From Actinomycetes bacterium (GTDB taxonomy: Bacteria; Actinomycetota; Acidimicrobiia; Acidimicrobiales; CADCSY01), in the NCBI GenBank assembly GCA_025464025.1, contig JAODBP010000095.1:1-19845 (forward strand): DNA of 19,845 nt. Direction: 5' to 3'. The translations under genes were made by a program, and so were the position numbers. Each line of letters starts with the position of its first letter. Positions within the stretch are counted from its first letter, which is position 1. Positions 14,465-19,845 of this stretch are shown in pieces. The notes under the pieces are model-generated. The model ran no database searches. It was not told where the DNA came from and saw nothing but the letters and a program-made list of their open reading frames with translations.

Positions 14465-14881
14465 TCAGCGGGCGGTGCGAGCAGCACGCTCGACGACGAC
14501 CTGCTCACGGTTGCTCCGGGCGACCGGCTTCTTGTCCTCGCCCAGGGCCTGGACCACGAAGTTGTAGTGACCGGGCTTCACGTCCTTGCGGGTGAAGGAG
14601 GTCGCCTCGGTCTTGCGGATCACGAAGCTGCCCTTGGCGCCCCGCCGGACGCTGGCGACGACCCGGTAGCCGGCGGCGCCCTCGAAGGCGTCCCACTCGC
14701 AGTGGATGGCCGGCTTGCTGTCGTCGACGGTGACCTCGTGGCAGGTCAGGTGGATGGCCTGCTCGGCGCGGGCCGGCCGGGTGGACGGCGTCGTGGTCGT
14801 GGTGTCCTCGGCCAGGGCCGGCGTGGCCAGGCCGACGATCGTGGCCAGGCCGAGGGCGACGGCGGGGAGGGTGCGGCGCAT
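14465..14881 (-). CDS. Secreted protein with fibronectin-III-like domain
   Basis: The 138-residue product starts at ATG 14881, with AAGGAG seven bases upstream. A classic signal peptide (MRRTLPAVALGLATIVGLATPALA) is probably cut after Ala24. A Thr/Pro stretch follows (EDTTTTTPSTRP), then a single beta-rich domain (43-130) with WDAFEGAAGYRVVASVRRG, GHYNFVVQALGEDKKPVARS and a strand-like end. Cys47 and Cys61 may pair. The domain looks fibronectin-III-like and resembles the C-terminus of the membrane regulator in the same operon. It heads the cassette, 22 bases before the sigma gene. It could be a cell-wall protein regulated by the sigma factor, or a ligand or competitor for the sensor. Both ideas are inference. 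Confidence 0.8.
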   Translation of the reverse strand: MRRTLPAVALGLATIVGLATPALAEDTTTTTPSTRPARAEQAIHLTCHEVTVDDSKPAIHCEWDAFEGAAGYRVVASVRRGAKGSFVIRKTEATSFTRKDVKPGHYNFVVQALGEDKKPVARSNREQVVVERAARTAR

Positions 14882-14955
14882 GGGGTGCTCCTTCGGGGTC
14901 GGGAACCGCTTCTCACCCCGTCCAACGGCCATCGCGCCGCTCGGATTACACCGCC

Positions 14956-14985
14956 TTGGTGCGGCCAGGAGGCAGGAGGTAGCCT
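14956..14985 (+). promoter_or_regulatory. Putative bS22 promoter
   Basis: TTGGTG (14956-14961) and TAGCCT (14980-14985) are 18 bases apart and 10 bases before the bS22 ATG, which would leave a leader of only a few bases. Two AGGAGG copies (14967-14972 and 14974-14979) lie between the boxes. If this promoter is right, they are not in the mRNA. Confidence 0.4.
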
Positions 14986-14995
14986 CGTCTCCCTC

Positions 14996-15097
14996 ATGGG
15001 ATCGTTGATCAAGAAGCGCCGGAAGCGCATGCGCAAGAAGAAGCACAAGAAGATGCTCAAGCGCACTCGCTTCCAGCGCCGCGCCAAGGGCAAGTAG
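14996..15097 (+). CDS. Small ribosomal subunit protein bS22 (AURKAIP1/COX24-like)
   Basis: This 33-residue, extremely basic protein begins MGSLIKKRRKRMRKKKHKKM and ends RRAKGK. From memory it nearly matches mycobacterial bS22 along its whole length (MGSVIKKRRKRMSKKKH and so on), including the GSxIKKRRKRM start and the RTRxQRR segment. bS22 is an additional small-subunit ribosomal protein seen in mycobacterial ribosomes and is related to the C-terminal part of mitochondrial mS38 (AURKAIP1/COX24). It is a single gene, divergent from the sigma cassette, ending before a strong hairpin. Its size makes it easy to miss in automatic annotation. It supports an actinobacterial host. Confidence 0.95.
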   Translation: MGSLIKKRRKRMRKKKHKKMLKRTRFQRRAKGK

Positions 15098-15116
15098 AAC
15101 CGAGCTCGTCCGAGCC

Positions 15117-15147
15117 GACCGGCCGCCTGTCCTCAGGCTGGCCGGTC
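15117..15147. terminator. Strong hairpin between convergent bS22 and ispE
   Basis: GACCGGCC (15117-15124) pairs perfectly with GGCCGGTC (15140-15147). Inside it GCCTG (15125-15129) pairs with CAGGC (15134-15138), leaving a four-base loop and one bulged T. This makes 13 pairs, nearly all GC. It lies 20 bases after the bS22 stop and covers the ispE stop codon, so it can serve both strands. No T-run follows on either side, so it is a hairpin-only terminator candidate. Confidence 0.6.
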
Positions 15148-15849
15148 GCTGCGCGTCACGACCCGGTCGTCGCCCGGGAAGGCCCCCTCGACGAACCAGC
15201 TCGAGCCGCTGCCGGCCAGCACCGGGGTCAGCCCCGTCGCGTCGCCCAGCCGGTCGCGCCACTCCGCCAGGCGGGGCTCGACCCGGAGGGCCGCCGGCTC
15301 CAGGTCGTTGGGCCCCTCGGCCGTGGGACCCCTCAGCTCGTCCCACGCCCGGTAGACGGCCGGGGTCGACACGCCGAACGGCGGCGTGAGCAGCGTGAAC
15401 GTGCGCGCCACCAGCGGCAGGGGCTCGAGCACCTCGCCGATGCCGGTCACCCGGGCCCGCCCGCCGACGAGGCAGAACGGCACGTCGGCGCCGAGCGAGG
15501 CGGCGAGGGCCAGGTCGTCGACGCCGGCCCAGCGCAGCACGGCGGCGGCATCGGCCGAGCCCCCGCCCAGGCCCCCGCCGGCCGGGATCCGCTTGGTGAG
15601 GGTGACGTGCGCCGTGCGGCCCACGGCCCGCAGGGCCCGCCGCACCAGGTTGTCGTCGTCGGCCACCACCGGCAGCCCGGCCCCCCCGAGCACCTCGAGG
15701 CCGTCGCCGTCGGCGAAGGTCAGCTCGTCGGCCAGGTCGAGGGTGAGCATCTCGGCGTCGATGAGGTGGTAGCCGTCGCTGCGGGTCCCGAGGACGCGCA
15801 GCGACACCGTCAGCTTGGCGGCGGCACGGAGGCGTGCCGGAGTGCCCAT
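15133..15849 (-). CDS. ispE: 4-diphosphocytidyl-2-C-methyl-D-erythritol kinase
   Basis: IspE phosphorylates CDP-methylerythritol in the non-mevalonate isoprenoid pathway. The protein is a GHMP kinase of 238 residues, shorter than the usual 280-315. It shows AAKLTVSLRVLGTRSDGYH (10-28) with the catalytic Lys12, the ATP loop PAGGGLGGGSADAA (89-102), GADVPFCLVGG with the catalytic Asp122, GPNDLEP (179-185) and LAGSGSSWF (211-219). The Asn two residues after the catalytic Lys in most homologues (KxN) is Thr14 here. The start ATG overlaps the rsmA stop by one base (TGATG), so translation is coupled. The frame is open upstream, but that is a shadow of rsmA. The gap to the family's usual length seems spread over several loops. 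Confidence 0.92.
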   Translation of the reverse strand: MGTPARLRAAAKLTVSLRVLGTRSDGYHLIDAEMLTLDLADELTFADGDGLEVLGGAGLPVVADDDNLVRRALRAVGRTAHVTLTKRIPAGGGLGGGSADAAAVLRWAGVDDLALAASLGADVPFCLVGGRARVTGIGEVLEPLPLVARTFTLLTPPFGVSTPAVYRAWDELRGPTAEGPNDLEPAALRVEPRLAEWRDRLGDATGLTPVLAGSGSSWFVEGAFPGDDRVVTRSDRPA

Positions 15850-16661
15850 CAGCGCAGGGAGCACGTCGCCAGCCTGCCCCACGCGACCACGTCGAGCTCC
15901 TCGGCCCGAGCCTCGGGCCGCACCCCGGCCGCCTCGAAGTCCTCGGGCCGCACCAGGCCGGCCAGCGACCGCCGCAGCATCTTGCGCCGCTGCCCGAAGC
16001 CGGCCCGCACCAGCTCGAACAGCCGGTCGCGGGGCGCGTCGGTGGCCGGCTCGGCCCGCCGCTCGATGGCCACCAGGGCGGAGTCGACGTTGGGCTTGGG
16101 CAGGAACACCGTCGGCGGCACCAACCCGGCCACCTTGGCCTCGGCCCAGTAGGCCACCTTCACCGAGACCGCCCCGTAGGCGTCGTCGCCCGCCTTGGCC
16201 GCCAGCCGCTCGCCGACCTCCTTCTGGACCATCACGAGCATGCGCTGCACGGCGGGCACGCCGTCGAGGATGTCGGCCACCAGCGGTGTGGCCACGTTGT
16301 ACGGCAGGTTGGCCACGAGGGTCCACGGCCCCTCGCCGAGCAGCTCGGCCCAGTCGACGACCATGGCGTCGGCCTGCACGACCGTCGTGCCGGTGCCGGC
16401 CACGTTCTCCTCCAGCAGCGGCACCAGGTGGCGATCGAGCTCGACCGCGGTCACCTGGGCGCCGGTCTCGACCAGGGCGAGGGTGAGCGAGCCGAGCCCG
16501 GGGCCGATCTCCACCACCCGGTCGCCAGGGCCCACGCCGGCCAGCCGGGCGATGCGCCGGACCGTGTTCGGGTCGACGACGAAGTTCTGCCCGAGGGCCC
16601 GGCTGGGGTGGCGGTCGATCCGGGCCAGCTGCTCCGAGACCTGGGCCCGGGTGAGGGTCAC
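15849..16661 (-). CDS. rsmA: 16S rRNA (adenine(1518)-N6/adenine(1519)-N6)-dimethyltransferase
   Basis: RsmA (KsgA) dimethylates two adjacent adenines in the 3' terminal hairpin of 16S rRNA late in small-subunit assembly. The 270-residue protein carries ALGQNFVVDPNTVRRI (22-37), the SAM-binding EIGPGLGSLTLAL (51-63), VTAVELDRHL, the catalytic NLPYN (118-122), VMVQKEVGERLAAKAG, FLPKPNVDSALV and the C-terminal FGQRRKMLRRSL. The GTG start overlaps the stop of the RlpA-like gene (GTGA), and its stop overlaps ispE. This rsmA-ispE pair is widespread in actinobacteria. Confidence 0.97.
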   Translation of the reverse strand: MTLTRAQVSEQLARIDRHPSRALGQNFVVDPNTVRRIARLAGVGPGDRVVEIGPGLGSLTLALVETGAQVTAVELDRHLVPLLEENVAGTGTTVVQADAMVVDWAELLGEGPWTLVANLPYNVATPLVADILDGVPAVQRMLVMVQKEVGERLAAKAGDDAYGAVSVKVAYWAEAKVAGLVPPTVFLPKPNVDSALVAIERRAEPATDAPRDRLFELVRAGFGQRRKMLRRSLAGLVRPEDFEAAGVRPEARAEELDVVAWGRLATCSLR

Positions 16662-17320
16662 CAGGCGATGCGGACGGAGATGACGCCCTCGGAGCGAGGC
16701 GCCAGCTGCTCGAACTCCCGGGGGTTGAGGTCGATGATCCAGCCCTCCACGTAGGGGCCGCGGTCGCCGACCGTGCAGCGGACGCTCTTGCCGTTGGCCA
16801 CGTTCGTGACCGTGACGACGGTGCCGAACGGAAGGCTCTTGTGGGCGCAGATCCCGGCCTCGTGGTCGTACCAGGACGCCTTGCCCGACTCGGTGCCGTC
16901 GGCGGCCGGCGCCGAGGTGGGCGTCGTCTTGGCCCTCGGCGCGACCGTCGGCTTGGGCCGGGGCTTGGCCGTCGTGGTCGGCGCCGGGGCCAGCTTGGGC
17001 CGGATCGTCGACTTCGCCGCCGGCCGGACCGTCGTCGGCGTGAAGGCGCGCCGCTTCACCGTGGTGGGCGGGGCCGCCGTGGTCGTCGTGGTCGCGGCCT
17101 CGGCGGCGATGTCGCTCGGGCCGAGCACGACGACGTGGGAGCTGCCGGGCACGGCGGTGGCCACGACGGGCAGGGTCTCGAGCGTCTCGCCGGTGGCCAC
17201 GGCGACCGGTCCCTTGGGCGAGTCGTCTCGGGCCGTGAACAGGGCCGGCACGAGCGCGACGGTGATGGCGATGTTCGCCAGCAGCCAGACGCGGCGCGTC
17301 GTGAGAAAGCCCTGCGACAG
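16658..17320 (-). CDS. RlpA-like double-psi beta-barrel cell-wall protein, CTG start
   Basis: The C-terminal 75 residues form an RlpA-type double-psi barrel: ASWYDHEAGICAHKSLPFGT, then VTNVANGKSVRCTVGDRGPY and WIIDLNPREFEQL. RlpA proteins bind or cleave peptidoglycan. Two cysteines in the barrel probably form a disulfide. Before the barrel lies a long Thr/Pro/Lys/Arg linker. The first ATG/GTG in frame is GTG 17251. Upstream codons encode a membrane anchor (TTRRVWLLANIAITVALVPALFTA). CTG 17320 stands seven bases after GGGAGGG, and a stop lies further upstream, so I start at CTG (220 residues). It occupies the position of rpfB in mycobacteria, between tatD and rsmA, but has no G5 or Rpf domain. 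Lytic activity is not certain. Confidence 0.85.
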   Translation of the reverse strand: MSQGFLTTRRVWLLANIAITVALVPALFTARDDSPKGPVAVATGETLETLPVVATAVPGSSHVVVLGPSDIAAEAATTTTTAAPPTTVKRRAFTPTTVRPAAKSTIRPKLAPAPTTTAKPRPKPTVAPRAKTTPTSAPAADGTESGKASWYDHEAGICAHKSLPFGTVVTVTNVANGKSVRCTVGDRGPYVEGWIIDLNPREFEQLAPRSEGVISVRIAW

Positions 17321-17327
17321 GTCTCCG

Positions 17328-17334
17328 CCCTCCC
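17328..17334 (-). promoter_or_regulatory. Ribosome binding site supporting the CTG start
   Basis: GGGAGGG on the minus strand is followed by CGGAGAC and then CTG. The seven-base spacing is ideal, and no ATG, GTG or TTG in this frame lies between it and GTG 17251. Confidence 0.55.
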
Positions 17335-17350
17335 GATAGGTCGAGCGACG

Positions 17351-17379
17351 ACGCTAGGGGTGCCGTAACCCGACCGCAA
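17351..17379 (-). promoter_or_regulatory. Putative promoter of the rlpA-like/rsmA/ispE operon
   Basis: On the minus strand TTGCGG (17374-17379), a 17-base spacer and TAGCGT (17351-17356) make a good -35/-10 pair. They lie in the 61-base gap after tatD, leaving room for the GGGAGGG site in the leader. Confidence 0.5.
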
Positions 17380-17381
17380 CC

Positions 17382-18131
17382 TCAGGAGGTCGGAAAAGCG
17401 AACAAGCGTTCGGCGTTGGCCGAGGTCACCCGGGCCACCTCGTCGACGTCGATGCCCTTGGTCGCGGCGACGGCGGCGCCCACGAGCGGGACCCAGGCCG
17501 GCTGGTTCCGCTGCCCCCGGTGGGGCACCGGCGCGAGGTAGGGGCTGTCGGTCTCGACGGTGAGCCGGTCGAGGGGGCACAGCACGGCGGCGGCCCGCAC
17601 GTCGTCGGCCGTCTTGAAGCTCACGATGCCGCTGAACGAGAGGTAGGCACCCCGGTCGAGGCACTGGCGGGCCTCGTCGGGCCCCCCCGTGAAGCAGTGG
17701 AACACCGTGCGCTCGGGGATGCCCTCGGCATCGAGGAGGGCGAAGGTGTCGGCCCAGGCCTCGCGGGTGTGGATCACCAGGGCCAGGCCCGAGGTGTGGG
17801 CGAGGGCGATCTGGGCGGCGAAGGCCTCCCGCTGCACATCGCGGGGCGAGTGGTCGTAGTGGTAGTCGAGCCCGCACTCGCCCACGGCGACGACCTCGGG
17901 TTCGGCCAGCAGGGCCTCGATCCCGTCGATGCCGCCGGCGGCGTCGTGGGGGTGCACCCCGGCCGTCGACCAGACCCCGGCGTGGCGCCGGGCCACGTCG
18001 AGGGCGGCCTGCGACGAGGCGAGGTCGGTGCCCACCGTGACCAGGCGGTCGACGCCGGCGACCCGGGCCTCGGCGATGACCTCCTCCCCCACCCCCTCGT
18101 AGGGGATGTGGCAGTGGGCGTCGGTCCACAT
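17382..18131 (-). CDS. tatD: TatD family metal-dependent hydrolase
   Basis: This 249-residue TIM-barrel hydrolase has the full set of metal ligands: His6 and His8 (DAHCHIP), Glu85 (VGECGLDYH), His121 (VIHTREA), His145 (FHCFTGG) and Asp195 (ETDSPYLAP). Family members act as metal-dependent DNases (3'-5' exonuclease) and some as D-aminoacyl hydrolases. The choice cannot be made here. ATG 18131 gives the family N-terminus one base after the metG stop; the longer frame upstream is a shadow of metG. It is co-transcribed with metG, as in mycobacteria. Confidence 0.95.
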   Translation of the reverse strand: MWTDAHCHIPYEGVGEEVIAEARVAGVDRLVTVGTDLASSQAALDVARRHAGVWSTAGVHPHDAAGGIDGIEALLAEPEVVAVGECGLDYHYDHSPRDVQREAFAAQIALAHTSGLALVIHTREAWADTFALLDAEGIPERTVFHCFTGGPDEARQCLDRGAYLSFSGIVSFKTADDVRAAAVLCPLDRLTVETDSPYLAPVPHRGQRNQPAWVPLVGAAVAATKGIDVDEVARVTSANAERLFAFPTS

Positions 18132-18132
18132 G

Positions 18133-19644
18133 TCAGCTGGGCTGGATCCTCGGGAACAGCGGCGTGCCCTTCTCCACGGCGAGGCCGCCGGGGTAGCCGC
18201 CCCAGGCTGCCGCCTCCGGGAGGCGCTGGTCCTCGGGGCTGCCGGGCAGTCCGATCCGGCGCCAGACCTCGCGCATCGTCGAGGGCATCGCGGGCGAGCC
18301 GAGGATGGCCACGATCCGGAGCACCTCGAGGGCGTCACCGAGCACGGCGTCGACGCCCGGGCCGGGTTCGGCCTTCCACGGCTCGTTCACCTCGAGGTGG
18401 GCGTTCGTCTCGCGGATCAGGCGCCACGTCGCCTCGAGGGCGTCGGACGGCACCAGCCGCTCCCACGCGTCGGCCGCGTCGGCGTAGACCGAGGCCGCCA
18501 CCGCGGCCAGCGGGCTGTCGGGGCTGGGCGCCGGACCGACGCCGTCGCACTTCTTGGCCACCACGGTGGCCACCCGGCTGAGGAGGTTGCCGAGGTTGTT
18601 GGCCAGATCGGTGTTGTACCGCTGGACCATGCCCTCGTAGCTGAAGTCGCCGTCGTTGCCGAAGGCCACGTCGCGGAGGAAGTGGTAGCGGTAGGGGTCG
18701 ACGCCGAAGTCCTCGACCAGGTCGTGCGGCGCGATGTGGTTGAGCTTGGTCTTGCTCATCTTCTCGCCGCCGACGAGGAGCCAGCCGTGGACGTGGACCT
18801 CCTTCGGCGGCTCGAGCCCGGCCGCCATGAGCATCGCCGGCCACCACACGCAGTGGAACCGGATGATCTCCTTGCCGATGACGTGGTGGGCGACGGGCCA
18901 CCACTTGTCGAACGCCGCCTCGTCGGAACCGAAGCCGGCGGCGGTGGCGTAGTTGATGAGGGCGTCGTACCAGACGTAGAAGACGTGGCGGTCGTCCCAC
19001 GGCACCGGCACGCCCCAGTCGATCGACGTGCGGGTGATCGAGATGTCCTGGAGGCCCTGCTTGATGAAGCCGAGGGCCTCGTTGCGCTTGGTCGACGGCT
19101 GGACGAAGTCGGGGTGCGACTCGTACCAGTCGAGCAGAGGCTGCTCGAAGCGCGACAGGCGGAAGAAGTAGTTCTCCTCGGCCAGCGTCTCGAGCGGGCG
19201 GCCGTGGATGGGGCACAGCCCGTCGGGTGCCTGGGCGTCGGTGTAGTAGTCCTCGCAGCTCACGCAGTACATGCCCTCGTAGCTGCCGAGCTCGATGTGG
19301 CCGTTGTCGCGGATGCGGCCGAGCAGCTCCTGCACCGAGATGCGGTGGCGCTCCTCGCTGGTGCGGATGAAGTCGTCGAACTGGATGTCGAGCTCGGCCC
19401 AGGCGTCGCGGTAGCGGGCGCTGTTGTGGTCGGCCATGGCCAGGGGGGTCATCCCGGCCGCCTCGGCCGCCCGCTGGATCTTCAGCCCGTGCTCGTCGGT
19501 GCCGGTGAGGAAGAACGTGTCGTCACCCAGCAGCCGGTGCCAGCGGGCCACGGCGTCGCAGTTCACCGTCGTGTAGGCGTGCCCGATGTGGGGCGAGTCG
19601 TTGGCGTAGTAGATCGGAGTGGTGATGTAGAAGGGCCGCGCCAC
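18133..19644 (-). CDS. metG: Methionyl-tRNA synthetase
   Basis: MetG charges tRNA-Met and is essential. The protein is 503 residues from GTG 19644. It has the class I signature PHIGH (18-22), the zinc knuckle residues Cys127, Cys130, Cys144 and His147 (CVSCEDYY, LCPIH) with a single metal site, WYDALINY (225-232), and the KMSKS loop as KMSKT (295-299). The anticodon-binding helical domain fills about 340-470, including NNLGNLLSRV. It has no C-terminal tRNA-binding (EMAP/Arc1p) extension. An upstream GTG at 19683 would add 13 residues, but the family N-terminus ARPFYITTPIYYAN matches the start chosen. A TAGGTT box eight bases before the GTG suggests a very short or absent leader. Confidence 0.97.
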   Translation of the reverse strand: MARPFYITTPIYYANDSPHIGHAYTTVNCDAVARWHRLLGDDTFFLTGTDEHGLKIQRAAEAAGMTPLAMADHNSARYRDAWAELDIQFDDFIRTSEERHRISVQELLGRIRDNGHIELGSYEGMYCVSCEDYYTDAQAPDGLCPIHGRPLETLAEENYFFRLSRFEQPLLDWYESHPDFVQPSTKRNEALGFIKQGLQDISITRTSIDWGVPVPWDDRHVFYVWYDALINYATAAGFGSDEAAFDKWWPVAHHVIGKEIIRFHCVWWPAMLMAAGLEPPKEVHVHGWLLVGGEKMSKTKLNHIAPHDLVEDFGVDPYRYHFLRDVAFGNDGDFSYEGMVQRYNTDLANNLGNLLSRVATVVAKKCDGVGPAPSPDSPLAAVAASVYADAADAWERLVPSDALEATWRLIRETNAHLEVNEPWKAEPGPGVDAVLGDALEVLRIVAILGSPAMPSTMREVWRRIGLPGSPEDQRLPEAAAWGGYPGGLAVEKGTPLFPRIQPS

Positions 19645-19652
19645 AGCCGCCC

Positions 19653-19658
19653 AACCTA
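19653..19658 (-). promoter_or_regulatory. Putative -10 element of the metG-tatD promoter
   Basis: TAGGTT on the minus strand is followed by eight bases and the metG GTG. There is no Shine-Dalgarno between them and no clear -35. This is a third case of the start-next-to-box pattern seen at mfd. Confidence 0.35.
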
Positions 19659-19720
19659 CCGACCCGCTGCCACCGGTTCGCACGGGTTGCGCAGCCTGCG
19701 GCGAGGGAACACCTCACCGC

Positions 19721-19810
19721 ATGCTGACCCTCTTGCTCCTCGTCATCGTCATCGTCCTCCTCCTCGGCGGGGGCGGCTACTACCGCGGCCGCGGCCGCCG
19801 GGGGCTGTAG
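19721..19810 (+). CDS. Tiny hydrophobic peptide with Gly/Arg tail
   Basis: This 29-residue ORF, divergent from metG, reads MLTLLLLVIVIVLLLGGGG followed by YYRGRGRRGL. One membrane helix fills about residues 2-15, and a Gly-rich, basic tail would stay in the cytoplasm. Short leucine-rich peptides ending in Gly/Tyr/Arg are common unannotated genes in high-GC bacteria, but I cannot name the family. The upstream GAGGGA lies 12 bases before the ATG, slightly far. A small hairpin follows the stop. The composition is unlike a random GC-rich frame because nearly every hydrophobic residue is aliphatic. Confidence 0.5.
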   Translation: MLTLLLLVIVIVLLLGGGGYYRGRGRRGL

Positions 19811-19811
19811 C

Positions 19812-19831
19812 CGGTTCTGGGTCCCAAACCG
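19812..19831 (+). terminator. Possible small hairpin after the tiny peptide gene
   Basis: CGGTT (19812-19816) pairs with AACCG (19827-19831), and inside it TGG pairs with CCA around a GTC loop, with one bulged C. It begins two bases after the TAG stop. There is no T-run, and the window ends 14 bases later. Confidence 0.3.
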
Positions 19832-19845
19832 AGGGCCTACGGCAC

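Noticed and set aside
14882..15346. Longer N-terminus for the secreted protein, to 293 residues
   Set aside because: It would run antisense through bS22 and into ispE. ATG 14881 has AAGGAG and a complete signal peptide.
16905..17095. Tandem repeat or CRISPR-like array
   Set aside because: The apparent repetition is the Thr/Pro linker codons of a protein. There are no regular spacers or conserved repeats.

Overview
The window is a gene-dense, very GC-rich stretch of bacterial chromosome. Codon third positions are nearly all G or C, GTG starts are common, and genes overlap or sit a few bases apart. The order metG-tatD-(cell-wall protein)-rsmA-ispE, followed by tRNA-Gln-glmU-prs-rplY-pth and mfd-(lipoprotein)-mazG, resembles the block known from Mycobacterium tuberculosis. 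A 33-residue ribosomal protein bS22, known from actinobacteria, lies inside it. I infer an actinobacterium, probably of a deep lineage such as Acidimicrobiia. The class is a guess; the phylum is fairly safe.

Layout. 92-1017 (+): a DUF72 protein and a coupled proline-rich peptide. 1014-7245 (-): mfd, a PpiC-type lipoprotein, mazG and a two-helix membrane protein, an almost gapless operon for transcription-coupled repair, extracytoplasmic folding and nucleotide-pool cleaning. 7299-9184 (+): a small exported protein, a three-helix membrane protein and a CPA2 cation/proton antiporter, divergent from mfd across only about 50 bases. 9188-12985 (-): a 67-residue protein of unknown function, tRNA-Gln(UUG), a short GlmU, Prs, L25 and Pth. 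13065-14881 (-): a secreted domain protein, an ECF-type sigma factor and a membrane regulator. 14996-15097 (+): bS22. 15133-19644 (-): MetG, TatD, an RlpA-like wall protein, RsmA and IspE. 19721-19810 (+): a tiny hydrophobic Gly/Arg peptide. No gap exceeds 300 bases. There is no IS element, CRISPR array or phage gene.

Most of the window is housekeeping. The points worth a second look are these. (1) The sigma/regulator cassette, whose membrane protein and secreted neighbour appear to share an extracellular domain. (2) A GlmU that stops before its acetyltransferase active site. (3) An RlpA-like gene in the place RpfB holds in mycobacteria, which seems to start at CTG. (4) A small exported protein opposite mfd with no normal start codon. 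(5) Signs of leaderless transcription at mfd and other genes. All start-site, promoter and fold statements come from reading the sequence; none was tested computationally.
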